A stretch of DNA of 64,000 bases. It comes from Oscillospiraceae bacterium. GTDB taxonomy: Bacteria > Bacillota > Clostridia > Oscillospirales > SIG519. The position numbers were made by a program, and so were the translations under genes. Under the pieces are notes generated by a model, which saw nothing but the letters and a program-made list of their open reading frames with translations, searched no databases and was not told the origin of the DNA. The stretch's first letter is position 1. Every line of letters begins with the position of its first letter. This document shows, in pieces, positions 8,017-18,132 of this stretch. The stretch is taken from the NCBI GenBank assembly GCA_015067255.1, contig SVMS01000004.1:1-64000 (forward strand), written 5' to 3'.

Positions 8017-11000
8017 TCTGATTTATCAATTGAATATATTATGCATTTGGTAACTTTTTTATTAAGTAACATTTCCAATGCGTATTTATAATATTTCAGT
8101 TGAATTGAATATTTTTCAGACAGCTCTTCTTTTGCAGAGCTGTTTTTTATTTTGTCGGATTTATAATCCACTATATATACCTCTTCACCCTTTTGGAAGA
8201 AGCAGTCTATTACACCTTGCAAAAGCACTGTTTCTTCTGTATCTTGAATAGTGGCATCGTATTCGCTTACAGGAAGAGGCGCTGTAAATCTATATTCCCT
8301 TTCAAGTGTATCGGCACTCAGCATTTTTTTATAAATATTACTGCTTAGAAAATCCATTATTTTATTTTTATCTATAGCTTCTTTTTCAATATCGTCTATT
8401 ATATTTTTAAAATAAAGCTCTTCTATTTCTTTTTCTAAGCTTTGTATGCTATCATATTCCTTCAAGGGCAAATATTGAAGCACTCTATGAATTGCAGTAC
8501 CTTTAGCTGCTGCTTGTATCTTCTTTTTTATTTCAAAATCGGGAATTCTAAATAAAGTATTTTTAAGCAATTTTTCGCTATCCTCATCGTTTTGCCTTGT
8601 TCCCTTAAGTTCAGAAACGCTTACCTTTATAGGAACCTTAGAAAGCTGTTCATAAGGATACTTATACTCGAGCCTTCGAGAAAGCTCTGAAACTACCTGA
8701 AACTTTTCTTGGCTCTTAACCTGTTCCTCAGCATATTCTTCTTTTATCTGGTCTACGTCTATTGAGTAAGCAATAAAATCAATACTGCTTTGATTTACTC
8801 CCTGCTCCCCTATTTTGTCAAGCAAACGCTGACTCTTTTTATCTCTTATAACAGCGGGCAAAATCCAATCAAAATAATTGCTTGCCCCTCTTATCTGAGT
8901 TAAGTCCATTCCGTTTTCACTGTTGTCGTAATGTTCCTTTAGTTTTTTTTCTGCGTTTTGTAAGGAGCCTACGACAATCAATTTTTCTCTTGCTCTTGTA
9001 AGTGCTACGTATAAAATTCTTTGTTCTTCAGCCAAGAGCTCATCTGCTTTTATTGTTTTAATAGTTTGCCTGGGAAGAGTTGTGTATTTAGTTACCAAAG
9101 AAGTATCTACCAAATAAAAGCCGAAGCCGTAATCCTTATGATATTGAAAAGGCTTATTTAAATCCTTGGTATTGAATTTTTTGCCCGCATCGGCAATTAT
9201 ACATACAGGATATTCCAAGCCCTTGGATTTATGAATAGTAGATACCATAACGCAATCGGTTTCAGGGGAAGGCTTTACCCCTGCCATATCGCTTTTTTTA
9301 TCTTCAATCAGCCTGTCAATAAAGCTTATAAATCCGTAAAGGCCTTTAGCCCCATTTGCCTCATACAGCTTCGCCTGACGCAAAAGCTGATTTAAATTGT
9401 TTTGACGAATTTCTCCGCCTTCCATTCCGCCAAAAAGAGAAAAAATACCTGTTTCTGAATAAATTTGTGATAAAAGGCGGTAAACCGGAACCTGTCTTGA
9501 CAGCTTTCTGAAACGTTCAATTGCCAAAAGAAAGCTTTTTGTTTTTGCGTTTTCATCCTTCTTTACTGCTTTAAAAAATACAGCATTAGGCTCAAGCACT
9601 CTGATTGCTGCCAATTCATCAGCGCTAAAGAAAAATGCGGGAGAACGCATTGTTGATATAAGAGATATATCGTCATAAGGATTATCTATTGCACGCATTA
9701 TAGAAAGAGCTGTCAATACCTCATAAGAATCAAGATAAGATTCATTTTCCTCACAATATGCGCTGATTTTATACTTTTTCAGTTTATTTATAAAAATATC
9801 TCCGTTATCCTTTGTGCTTCTTAACAGCACAGCAAAATCGCTTGGCACGGCTTTTCTTATTTGTCCTGTATTTTTATCTGTAATTTCAAAGTCTTCCGTT
9901 AGCATTTTGTTTATTTTATAAGCTACAAAGGATGCTTCTTTTTCAATTCTTGAAAGCTCCTGCTCGTCATCATCGGAATAGGCTTTATCCTTACCGTCAA
10001 TAACAACTATTTCAGCACTACACAAATCAGAGGAATCAAAAGCTTTGCCCTGATAAAGCTTTTCATCCTTATTATATAAAAATCCCGCAATTTCAGGAAG
10101 CATAATTTTTTCAAAAAGCAAGTTAGTAAAGTCAAGCACTTGATAACGGCTTCTGAAATTTTTGGAAAGATTTAAGGTTGTAGAAGTACTGTCTTTTAAA
10201 AAACCTTCATTTTTTCTTTTTAAAAAGATATCAGGACAAGCGTTTCTGAAGCCGTAAATGCTTTGCTTAACGTCGCCCACTAAAAACAGCTTCTTTGAAT
10301 TGTCTGATATAGAGGTAAATATCAAGTCCTGTATCTCATTTGTATCCTGATACTCATCAATCATAATTTCGTCATACTGCTGTGAAAGATTAACTGCTAA
10401 ATCAGTAGGGGTTTTGTCCTCATTTACGCAAAGCTTTAAAGCAAATTTTGAAATATCCGCAAAGGAATAAATATTTTGCTGCGTCTTCAATTCAAGCATT
10501 TTTTCTTCAAGCTCAAGCACTATATTGGAAAGTATATTTATAATAGGTACGTAGCTTTTTAAATCGTTTTTGAAGTCATTACTTTTAATATAAAAGCCCT
10601 CTATTGAGCTTAAAAACTCCTTCACGCAATTACGGTATGCTGTCATTTTAAGCTTTAAAGGATTTGAAGTAAATTTATTTTGGACTCTGTAAGCGGGAAA
10701 TTTAATTGTAGTAGCCCACTTAACAAAGTCATCCCAGTTATGCGCTTTCAGGCTTTGCGCCATTTGTTCGAGAGTTTCTATTTCCTTATTTACAATTTCA
10801 TATGTTTTATCATAAAGCTCGGGTTCATCGGAAAGGTTTATAAGAATATCGTTATATCCGTTTATATAAAAGCGTATTCCCTGCGAAAGATACTTTCCCA
10901 TCTCCTGTCCCCATACCGTTGCTAAAAAGTCGTCTGAATAACTATAAAAGCTCTTGACTTTTTCAAACCATAGTTTTTCAAAGGGTATGGCTTCAATAAA

Positions 11001-11537
11001 TTCACTTACCTCTGAGATAATATTCTCTATTGATACATCAGTATTTTCTTTTGAAAAAACATCTGCAAACCTTAAAAATTCTTCTTTTTCCTCTTCTCTT
11101 TCATACATTTCGTCCACAAGCTCTTGAATAAGCTTGCTTTTTAAAAGCTTTAATTCCACTTCGTCTGCAATACGAAAATCAGGAGAAATGCCAAGCAAGT
11201 GAAAGTTGTTTTTTACTAAATGGCTATAAAAGGAGTCTATTGTTGATATTTGCGCCTTTCTTATAAGTAAAGACTGTCTTTGCAAATGGCGGTTGTCGGG
11301 GTCCTGTGCCAATGCTTTTTTTATAGCCTGAGAAATTCTGTCTCTCATTTCTCTTGCGGCTTTTATTGTAAAGGTAACGATGAGCATTCGTTCAACAGAA
11401 CAGCCGTTTAAAATCTTTTGAATTACTCGTTCAACAAGCACTGCCGTCTTTCCTGAGCCTGCCGCTGCATTTACAAGAATATTTCCGTCAGATATTTCAA
11501 TTGCCTTTTTTTGTTCAGCTGTCCATTCCCTGCTCAT
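8001..11537 (-). CDS. addA: ATP-dependent helicase/nuclease subunit A
   Basis: AddA is the UvrD-like 3'-5' helicase plus RecB-type nuclease of the AddAB enzyme, which resects double-strand ends up to a Chi site for RecA-driven repair. Visible are Walker A NAAAGSGKT (~23-31), the helicase DEYQDTN box, GDVKQSIYGFR (motif III/IV region), VSTIHKSKGLEYPV (motif V) and VALTRAREKL (motif VI). The C-terminal nuclease has the IVDYKSDK signature. 1178 residues is normal. The start overlaps the end of addB by 23 bases, so the two are translationally coupled. It is last in the operon vanY-like, addB, addA. Confidence 0.95.
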   Translation of the reverse strand: MSREWTAEQKKAIEISDGNILVNAAAGSGKTAVLVERVIQKILNGCSVERMLIVTFTIKAAREMRDRISQAIKKALAQDPDNRHLQRQSLLIRKAQISTIDSFYSHLVKNNFHLLGISPDFRIADEVELKLLKSKLIQELVDEMYEREEEKEEFLRFADVFSKENTDVSIENIISEVSEFIEAIPFEKLWFEKVKSFYSYSDDFLATVWGQEMGKYLSQGIRFYINGYNDILINLSDEPELYDKTYEIVNKEIETLEQMAQSLKAHNWDDFVKWATTIKFPAYRVQNKFTSNPLKLKMTAYRNCVKEFLSSIEGFYIKSNDFKNDLKSYVPIINILSNIVLELEEKMLELKTQQNIYSFADISKFALKLCVNEDKTPTDLAVNLSQQYDEIMIDEYQDTNEIQDLIFTSISDNSKKLFLVGDVKQSIYGFRNACPDIFLKRKNEGFLKDSTSTTLNLSKNFRSRYQVLDFTNLLFEKIMLPEIAGFLYNKDEKLYQGKAFDSSDLCSAEIVVIDGKDKAYSDDDEQELSRIEKEASFVAYKINKMLTEDFEITDKNTGQIRKAVPSDFAVLLRSTKDNGDIFINKLKKYKISAYCEENESYLDSYEVLTALSIMRAIDNPYDDISLISTMRSPAFFFSADELAAIRVLEPNAVFFKAVKKDENAKTKSFLLAIERFRKLSRQVPVYRLLSQIYSETGIFSLFGGMEGGEIRQNNLNQLLRQAKLYEANGAKGLYGFISFIDRLIEDKKSDMAGVKPSPETDCVMVSTIHKSKGLEYPVCIIADAGKKFNTKDLNKPFQYHKDYGFGFYLVDTSLVTKYTTLPRQTIKTIKADELLAEEQRILYVALTRAREKLIVVGSLQNAEKKLKEHYDNSENGMDLTQIRGASNYFDWILPAVIRDKKSQRLLDKIGEQGVNQSSIDFIAYSIDVDQIKEEYAEEQVKSQEKFQVVSELSRRLEYKYPYEQLSKVPIKVSVSELKGTRQNDEDSEKLLKNTLFRIPDFEIKKKIQAAAKGTAIHRVLQYLPLKEYDSIQSLEKEIEELYFKNIIDDIEKEAIDKNKIMDFLSSNIYKKMLSADTLEREYRFTAPLPVSEYDATIQDTEETVLLQGVIDCFFQKGEEVYIVDYKSDKIKNSSAKEELSEKYSIQLKYYKYALEMLLNKKVTKCIIYSIDKSEEVEL

Positions 11538-14500
11538 CTGTCACTTCCTCCTCTCCTAAAATTTCATCCTTAGTCTTTTTTATATATGCTTTTGCCCTAT
11601 TTCTTTTAGAATCATAGCCACAAATAGCCTTCATTTCACAGTATTTACACGCATCCTGCTCTTTAGTGCCTTTAATTGGGTTTATTTGAATATCGCCCTT
11701 GGTTATCTGAGAGCCTATTTTATATAGCTGATGCTCTATCTTTTGTTTAAGCTTAGAAAACTCTTCAAGAGTCGCAAGAGAAGACGAGCTTTTCTGCAAA
11801 TCCCCTTCTTTTACGGGAATATACCGTTTATTCAAATCATTTTCCATAGCTCTCAGAATTTCAGCATCTGAAAGCAGCAAGCCGTTAGTACACTGCTCCT
11901 TAGTTCTCTTTTTGTCAAGCTCTTGCTCCGTTATTTCTCTTTTTACTTCAATAATATTTCTGCGAGCCGGATAATACAAAATACCTGCAGGCAAAAGCTC
12001 TGAATTGTATTTTTCTCCACCGTTTTGCCATATAGAAAACAGGTATAAAAGCATTTGTAAATTTAGTCCGTTTACTATATCCGATAAATTAAATACCTTC
12101 TTACCCGTCTTATAATCAACGACACGTATATATTTTACACCGTCTTTTTCGTATATATCTACTCTGTCTACAATTCCCGTCAGCATTATACTTCCGCCGC
12201 CGTCAAGCTCTATTGTTATAGGCTTTATCTGTGATTTTTCGTTTATAGGCAATTCAAAATCTACAGGCTTAAACTGACTTTGTATAAACTCATCTCTCAA
12301 ACTGATAATGAGCGCTGTCAGCGTTTCGGAAACTTTTCGATAAATGTACTTAAATCTTGCGTTGTTCTCCGTTCCTATCTTTTCTGTGAGGTAATCCTTA
12401 CATATCTTTGCGCAAAGCTTTTTAATTTGCTCATCTGAAAGCTTTTCTATTCCGCCCTCCTTAGCTGCTGTACTTACCGCAATTTCCAAAGCATTATGAA
12501 CAAAAGTGCCTATCTGAGGCGCATTTAACTGCGCTCTTTGCTTTTTCTTAGCGCAAAGACCGTATTTACAAAAATATTTATAAGCACACTCTGAGTAGCT
12601 TTCAATTTTAGAAGCAGACATTCTGATATTTTTTCCAAACAGCTTCTCAATGTTTTTCTTTTCCTTAAGAAACTCGTCATTTCCAAAGCTGTTTATATTT
12701 TTCATTTGAAAATATCTGTCTGCATATTCGGGATTATTTGCAAAATATTCTTCAAGCTCAGGGATTTTTTCCTTTGATAAAGCAAGAATATCAAATGCAG
12801 GCGCCACACTTTGTATTCTTTCAGAGGTCTCTATGCTTGAAAAATCCTTTATTTTTAATGAAGGAAATGCATTTTCAATTGCTGAAATCATATAGGAAGG
12901 CATAGCTTCCTTTCCGTCAAGAGAAACTTTAAAATAGCTTACAAAGAGTTTTTCTCTTGCATAGGTTAACGCACGGTAGCATAAAAATCTTTCTTCGTAT
13001 GTATAATCCTCCGTAGTTCTTGTAAGCTCGTACCCACATTCAGATAAACGTTTTCTGTCAATATCGGACAAAATACCGTCATCGGAAAAATCTTTTGGGA
13101 AAACTCCGTCATTTGCCCCCAAAACAAATACGACTTTTGGCTCATAGGCTCTTACTCTGTTTACATTAGCTATGGCTATTTCATCAAGAGATGTAGGTAT
13201 TTTACCTATTGTAGTACCCGAAAAGGAAAGCTCAAGATACTCTTTAAAGCGTTCTAAGTCAATTTCATCGTCTTTTGATACATCAATCAGCTGTTCTAAC
13301 AGCTCTACAAAAAGACTCCATAGCTGTTCTTGCTCCTGTGCAAGTTCAAACATTTCCCCTTCATTAAATTCCTTTGTCTGCTCATAAAGTCTTTGGGGAA
13401 CATTGTATTTGCAAAGTATTTCGTATAATGCTTTTGCTATATTCAACGAGCTTTTCTCTTTTTTAACAGCGTTGCAAAACTCTTTAAGAGGGTTAATAAG
13501 AGCAAATCTTATCTTATTTACCTTTTCTAATTCTTCTTTGCCTTCCTCTGTAATCTCGGCAACAAAGCCGTCAGGATTGTATATCCAATTACCATCCTGT
13601 ATCCATTTCCCGTAATTTATATTCCAAACGTAAACATATCCCTGCAAAAGACATATGTCCTCATAGTCAATATCAAGAAGACCTGATTTTAAGATAGACA
13701 ATAGTCTATCTGTTTCAAAGCCGTATAAAGCTGTATTTATAATTGAGATTATAAGTATTACAAGAGGCTTAGACAAAAGCTCGCTTCTTCTGTCGTCAAA
13801 GCACGGAATATTGTGCTTTTTAAACTTTATATCTAAAATTCCCTTATAATCCTCTATATTTCGACCTATAACAAGAAAATCTCTATATCTGTAGTTTTGT
13901 TCTCTGACAAGCTCTTTTACTTTACAAGCTATAAATTCTGCCTCATCATACATATCCTTTGCCGCATATAGCTGAATATCCGAAATATTCATATCAGAGC
14001 TTTTAGTTGTAAATATATTTTTCTCAAGCTCCAATATTTCCCGGGAAATCTTCTCATCTTCTTTAAGAATAACATCCTCCCCTACGGGAATTGAGTATTT
14101 TTTTGCCTGAGCTTTAAGCTTTAAGGCAAAAGCTTTGACCTCTGACAAAAGTCCGTATCCACCCTCTGTATCTTTCAGAGTATCACAGCAAAGAGCTACT
14201 CTCATATCCTTACAGCACTTCATAAGTGCCCCTGCTACCTCTATTTCCTGAGGAGTTAGAAAATCAAATTCCGAAAGAACAAATACTGTATTTTTAAAAC
14301 CGTCAAAATTATCTAAAAGCTGTTGCTTCAATCTTATCAATTCAGAACTTGTATCTGTAAAGCTATTTTCCTTAACAGCGTTATAGCAGCTCATTATCAT
14401 AAACAGCTCTTTTATTTTCTTTGCTGTATCTGTATTTGCTATATTTTCAAGCTTTTCTCTGTCATTTTCAAAGTCAATCCCCCACATTGTAAGCTCGTCA

Positions 14501-14862
14501 TATAAATCTGTTAGTCTTATAATAAAATCTTTTGATTTTACAGACGAGTATATTTCCAATCTGTCCCTTACAGCGTCAAGAGCTTTTGACATTAAAATAA
14601 AACGAGCGCCGTCACTCAAAGCTTTTGGACGGCGCACTCCTGTTTTATTTGATACAATTATTTCAAGTCTTGAAAAATTACATACCTCTATTTTGGCAAG
14701 CTGAGTATTTTTGCATCTGTTAGCTATTTCTCTTTCTATTTGTGCTGTAAACTGTTCAGGCACAAGCAATATAACATCAGCATTTTCAGATGCTTTAACA
14801 GCCGCATCTACAGCAGCTCTTTCTCTTGCGGTATTATTTCTTCCCAAAATAAAGTTCAGCAT
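11515..14862 (-). CDS. addB: ATP-dependent nuclease subunit B
   Basis: Partner of AddA, supplying the second RecB-type nuclease and the Chi-scanning fold. The C-terminal domain keeps the nuclease motif VVDYKTGKK and the four-Cys iron-sulfur staple: one Cys in SYSECAYKYF and three in CKYCEMKAIC near the end. The N-terminus LVPEQFTAQIEREI fits the family. What is odd is residues 7-14, GRNNTARE, where AddB proteins normally have a Walker A such as GRSGSGKT; the Gly-Lys-Thr is absent. 1115 residues is usual. It starts 16 bases after the VanY-like gene. Confidence 0.93.
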   Translation of the reverse strand: MLNFILGRNNTARERAAVDAAVKASENADVILLVPEQFTAQIEREIANRCKNTQLAKIEVCNFSRLEIIVSNKTGVRRPKALSDGARFILMSKALDAVRDRLEIYSSVKSKDFIIRLTDLYDELTMWGIDFENDREKLENIANTDTAKKIKELFMIMSCYNAVKENSFTDTSSELIRLKQQLLDNFDGFKNTVFVLSEFDFLTPQEIEVAGALMKCCKDMRVALCCDTLKDTEGGYGLLSEVKAFALKLKAQAKKYSIPVGEDVILKEDEKISREILELEKNIFTTKSSDMNISDIQLYAAKDMYDEAEFIACKVKELVREQNYRYRDFLVIGRNIEDYKGILDIKFKKHNIPCFDDRRSELLSKPLVILIISIINTALYGFETDRLLSILKSGLLDIDYEDICLLQGYVYVWNINYGKWIQDGNWIYNPDGFVAEITEEGKEELEKVNKIRFALINPLKEFCNAVKKEKSSLNIAKALYEILCKYNVPQRLYEQTKEFNEGEMFELAQEQEQLWSLFVELLEQLIDVSKDDEIDLERFKEYLELSFSGTTIGKIPTSLDEIAIANVNRVRAYEPKVVFVLGANDGVFPKDFSDDGILSDIDRKRLSECGYELTRTTEDYTYEERFLCYRALTYAREKLFVSYFKVSLDGKEAMPSYMISAIENAFPSLKIKDFSSIETSERIQSVAPAFDILALSKEKIPELEEYFANNPEYADRYFQMKNINSFGNDEFLKEKKNIEKLFGKNIRMSASKIESYSECAYKYFCKYGLCAKKKQRAQLNAPQIGTFVHNALEIAVSTAAKEGGIEKLSDEQIKKLCAKICKDYLTEKIGTENNARFKYIYRKVSETLTALIISLRDEFIQSQFKPVDFELPINEKSQIKPITIELDGGGSIMLTGIVDRVDIYEKDGVKYIRVVDYKTGKKVFNLSDIVNGLNLQMLLYLFSIWQNGGEKYNSELLPAGILYYPARRNIIEVKREITEQELDKKRTKEQCTNGLLLSDAEILRAMENDLNKRYIPVKEGDLQKSSSSLATLEEFSKLKQKIEHQLYKIGSQITKGDIQINPIKGTKEQDACKYCEMKAICGYDSKRNRAKAYIKKTKDEILGEEEVTDEQGMDS

Positions 14863-14878
14863 TTAAAATTCCTCCGCT

Positions 14879-15835
14879 TTAGCTTAACTGCTTTTTAAGC
14901 TCATCTCTTTCTTTTTCAAGCATTTCAACATATTCTTCAAGACATAAATTCTTTTCCATAATTATCTTTGCGTGCTTTACGCCTACATATCTGAAATGCC
15001 ACGGCTCATACATTATTCCCGTGATTTCCTCTTTTCCCTTAGGATATCTGACTATAAAGCCGTATTCTGCACAATGCTCTCTGTTCCATATATTATCCTT
15101 CATTTTCTCTATAGTTTCAGGATAAAGAGCATCTCTTGTATTTATACAAATATCTGCCGTCATTCCGTATTCGTGCTCACTTGTTCCGGGGATTGCAACT
15201 ATTGTTGCCGCTACCTTTTCTGCCTCTGCACGAGAATAACCCTTATTTATATACTGCTGTACTTTATTATTATAGTTTTGAGTTTGTTTTGCGTGGCTTC
15301 TGTATGATGAAATTGTATTTGGAACATAGCCTTGCTTTTTTGCCGCTTGCAAAAATGAAAGCAAAGCATCCTTTATGCGAGGGTCTACAGTAACATTAAA
15401 GCCTTCAAATTTAAAGGTTGTAGTTTTTGCAGTAAAGCTTTCGGGTAAAGGACTTTTTGCTGATACTACTCTTAAATAGTCGCTGTTTAAATCGTCCTCA
15501 ATTTCCTGAAGCCTTCCTTCAGGAGTATCGGGATACTCCTTTTGTGAAGGTGTAGTTTGCGATGAAGAGGGACTGCTTGATGATGAGGGCTTTGAGCTTG
15601 AAGCTTCAGAGCTTGAAGGCTCAGAGCTTATAACAGATGTATCGGAGCTTATTTGTTGCTCTGAAGATATGTCTGAGTGTATTTCACTGCTTTCATTGTG
15701 TATATCTGAGCTTGAATCCGAAGGTTTTTTATTCAACACATTGGAAATCGTAAGCGCTATTATAAGAATAATAACAATGCTCACAGTTGCTATTGACAAA
15801 ATTAACGATATATTATTTTTATTCCTTGTTTTCAT
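14879..15835 (-). CDS. VanY-type D-alanyl-D-alanine carboxypeptidase, membrane-anchored
   Basis: Extracytoplasmic zinc peptidase predicted to trim the terminal D-Ala of peptidoglycan stem peptides. A short basic N-terminus and one membrane segment (~9-33) act as an anchor. A low-complexity Ser/Glu/Pro spacer follows (~38-100), as in wall-spanning linkers. The VanY domain carries SEHEYGMTADI (zinc ligands His ~221 and Asp ~228) and EPWHFRYVG (third ligand His ~280). The C-terminus is a short charged helix. I use the ATG giving MKTRNKNN, preceded by gaaggagc, instead of an ATG 24 bases upstream. A sigma-A-like promoter is just upstream; addB follows 16 bases after. Confidence 0.88.
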   Translation of the reverse strand: MKTRNKNNISLILSIATVSIVIILIIALTISNVLNKKPSDSSSDIHNESSEIHSDISSEQQISSDTSVISSEPSSSEASSSKPSSSSSPSSSQTTPSQKEYPDTPEGRLQEIEDDLNSDYLRVVSAKSPLPESFTAKTTTFKFEGFNVTVDPRIKDALLSFLQAAKKQGYVPNTISSYRSHAKQTQNYNNKVQQYINKGYSRAEAEKVAATIVAIPGTSEHEYGMTADICINTRDALYPETIEKMKDNIWNREHCAEYGFIVRYPKGKEEITGIMYEPWHFRYVGVKHAKIIMEKNLCLEEYVEMLEKERDELKKQLS

Positions 15836-15861
15836 AATTGCTCCTTCACTATCTTTCATAT

Positions 15862-15891
15862 ATTATAGCTTTTATTTTAACCTATTTTCAA
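15862..15891 (-). promoter_or_regulatory. Sigma-A-like promoter of the VanY-addB-addA operon
   Basis: Read on the minus strand: TTGAAA (15886-15891), an 18-base spacer, TATAAT (15862-15867). It lies 27 bases before the start codon of the VanY-like gene. Confidence 0.65.
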
Positions 15892-15910
15892 TTAAATTTC
15901 AAGTTTTGAT

Positions 15911-15937
15911 TGCAAATTTCCTATAATTTGATATAAT
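15911..15937 (+). promoter_or_regulatory. Extended -10 promoter for the methyltransferase-mnmA pair
   Basis: TGATATAAT (15929-15937) is an exact extended -10 box. A TTGCAA (15911-15916) stands 15 bases upstream and a TTGATT slightly further; either is a weak -35. The start codon is 41 bases downstream. Confidence 0.6.
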
Positions 15938-15977
15938 ACTGATTAAGTAAACAATATATTTTATTAGGAGATAAATA

Positions 15978-17087
15978 ATGCTTGATTTTACAGCGCCCTG
16001 TCTTTTTGGACTTGAAGGAATTGTCGGTGACGAATTAAGAGCTATGAATGCTCAAAATGTACGTGTTTTTGACGGCCGTGTTATGTTTTCGGGTGATTAT
16101 AATACTATGGCTATGGCTAATATACGTCTTAGATGCGCAGAAAGAGTTTTAATCAATATAGGCTCATTTAATGCAACAACCTTTGATGAGCTTTTCGAGT
16201 GCACAAAAGCTTTGCCTTGGGAAGAGTTTATTCGCAAGGATGATGCCTTTCCCGTTAAAGGACACAGCCTTAAATCAAAGCTTTTTTCAATCCCTGACTG
16301 TCAGAGTATTATAAAAAAAGCTATTGTTGAGCGTCTTAAATCCAAATACGGCTGTTCCTGGTTTAACGAAACAGGTGCTAAAAAGCAAATTCAGTTTTCA
16401 ATTATGAAGGATAATGTAGTTCTTATGATAGATACTACAGGAACAGGTCTTCATAAAAGAGGCTACCGTCCCAATGCAAACGTTGCTCCTATGAGAGAAA
16501 CCTTAGCTGCTGCTATTATTTCTCTTTCAAGACTTAATAAGGGCGAAATTTTGATAGATCCTTTCTGCGGTTCGGGAACTCTTCCCATTGAAGCGGCTTT
16601 ATATGCCACAAGAACTGCTCCCGGACTTAACCGTCAATTTGCTGCAGAAAGCTTTAAAGAAATAAACAAAAGCATATGGCAACAGGAACGCCGTGATGCT
16701 GCAGATTTAATAAGAAAAGCCGACAATGATATATACGCCTTTGATATAGATGAAAAATGTATCGGGCTTACAATGGAAAATGCTCGCAGAGCAGGTGTAA
16801 GTCAGTATATAAAGGCAAAACAAGGCGATGTTCGCAATTTAAAAAACGCTTTTGATAAAACAGGTGTTATAGTATGTAATCCACCATACGGCGAGCGTCT
16901 TTTGGAGCAAAAGGAAGCTGAGCGGCTTTATATTGATATGGGCAAGGTTTTCAGGGATTTTGGGGGATTTCGTACCTTTGTTTTAACGTCATTTGAAGAT
17001 TTCCCCAAGCTGTACGGCAAAAAAGAGTTTAAAAACCGTAAGCTGTATAACGGAATGATTAAATGTTATCTTTTTAATTTCAGATAA
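15978..17087 (+). CDS. THUMP-domain class I RNA methyltransferase, RlmL N-terminal type
   Basis: SAM-dependent methyltransferase related to the N2-guanine 23S rRNA enzyme RlmL and B. subtilis YpsC. Residues ~1-155 form the N-terminal ferredoxin-like/THUMP RNA-binding part. The Rossmann domain begins near 160 with GYRPNANVAPMRETLAAAI, then the SAM loop IDPFCGSGTLPIEAA, the acidic FDID, and the catalytic NPPY motif (301-304, NPPYGERL) typical of base N-methylation. 369 residues is standard. SD aggag precedes ATG 15978. It is co-transcribed with mnmA, 13 bases downstream, so the pair makes an RNA-modification operon. The exact base modified is not visible. Confidence 0.85.
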   Translation: MLDFTAPCLFGLEGIVGDELRAMNAQNVRVFDGRVMFSGDYNTMAMANIRLRCAERVLINIGSFNATTFDELFECTKALPWEEFIRKDDAFPVKGHSLKSKLFSIPDCQSIIKKAIVERLKSKYGCSWFNETGAKKQIQFSIMKDNVVLMIDTTGTGLHKRGYRPNANVAPMRETLAAAIISLSRLNKGEILIDPFCGSGTLPIEAALYATRTAPGLNRQFAAESFKEINKSIWQQERRDAADLIRKADNDIYAFDIDEKCIGLTMENARRAGVSQYIKAKQGDVRNLKNAFDKTGVIVCNPPYGERLLEQKEAERLYIDMGKVFRDFGGFRTFVLTSFEDFPKLYGKKEFKNRKLYNGMIKCYLFNFR

Positions 17088-17100
17088 GAAAGTTGAGGAA

Positions 17101-18132
17101 ATGGCTTTGGCTAAATCCGTTGTTATTGGAATTTCAGGCGGTGTGGACAGTGCAGTTTCCGCACTGTTGTTAAAGCAAGCCGGATATGATGTTTTTGGCG
17201 CTTATATTATGATGCACGAGCATTCTGCTGACGGTATTGAAGATGCCAGGGCTGTATGTAACAAAATAGATATCCCCTTTTTAACAGTTGATGCCTACGA
17301 TATTTTTAAAGAAAACGTTGAAAAATATTTTTGTGATACCTATCTTAGCGGAAGAACTCCCAACCCCTGTATTTTTTGCAATCCTACCGTTAAATTCCAA
17401 ATCCTTTTGGATTTTGCTCAAAAAAACAATATTGAAAATATTGCTACGGGACATTATACAGGAGTGGCTTTTGATGAGCGTTGGTATATTATTCCCTCCA
17501 ACGATAAAAAGGACCAGAGTTATTTTCTTTACAGGCTTACACAGCAACAATTAAGCAAGCTTATCTTCCCTCTTTTTAACAAATCAAAAGACGAGGTCCG
17601 TCTTATTGCAAAGGAAAATGAGCTTCCTGTTTTTAATAAAAAAGATTCTCAGGAAATCTGTTTTATAAAGAACGAGCATTATACCGATTATATATTCAGA
17701 AAAACAGGAGCTTCTTCTCCAAGTGGCAGCTTCATTTTAACAAGCGGTGAAAAAGTCGGTACTCATAAGGGGATTTTGAATTACACTATAGGTCAGCGCA
17801 AAAACTTAGGTGTAGCTTTGGGAAAACCTGTATTTGTCAAAGAGATTGATGCACAAAGCAATAATATAATTTTATCCTTTGAAGACGTTACCAATTGTAA
17901 AGAAATTTATGCAAACAACCTTGTTTTTCAAAGAAAAATTATACAGGGCAAAGAAAAATACAGAGCCAAGATACGCTTTAGCGCCATATCTGAGCCCTGT
18001 ACTGTTGAACGGTTGGAAGATGATTTAATTAAAATAGTTTTTGACAATTCCGTGCGTGCCGCTACAAAGGGACAATCTGCCGTTATTTACGATAATTTCG
18101 GCATTGTAGGCGGCGGAATTATATGCAATTAA
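17101..18132 (+). CDS. mnmA: tRNA-specific 2-thiouridylase
   Basis: Adds sulfur to U34 of Lys, Glu and Gln tRNAs, taking it from a cysteine desulfurase relay. The N-terminal PP-loop is ISGGVDSAVS (~11-20); catalytic cysteines are Cys93 in NPCIFCNPTVKF and Cys187 in DSQEICFI. ATGHY and the GTHKGILNYTIGQRKNLG segment are also present, and the C-terminal beta-barrel follows. 343 residues is slightly short, mostly in the loop after residue 38. The SD gagga ends one base before ATG 17101, which is too close; TTG 17107, two codons later, has better spacing and may be the real start. The 3' end overlaps the convergent dac gene by 14 bases. Confidence 0.93.
   Translation: MALAKSVVIGISGGVDSAVSALLLKQAGYDVFGAYIMMHEHSADGIEDARAVCNKIDIPFLTVDAYDIFKENVEKYFCDTYLSGRTPNPCIFCNPTVKFQILLDFAQKNNIENIATGHYTGVAFDERWYIIPSNDKKDQSYFLYRLTQQQLSKLIFPLFNKSKDEVRLIAKENELPVFNKKDSQEICFIKNEHYTDYIFRKTGASSPSGSFILTSGEKVGTHKGILNYTIGQRKNLGVALGKPVFVKEIDAQSNNIILSFEDVTNCKEIYANNLVFQRKIIQGKEKYRAKIRFSAISEPCTVERLEDDLIKIVFDNSVRAATKGQSAVIYDNFGIVGGGIICN

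Noticed and set aside
15922-15927. First TATAAT upstream of the methyltransferase gene
   Set aside because: No -35 box at proper spacing; the second TATAAT ten bases on has the extended TG motif.
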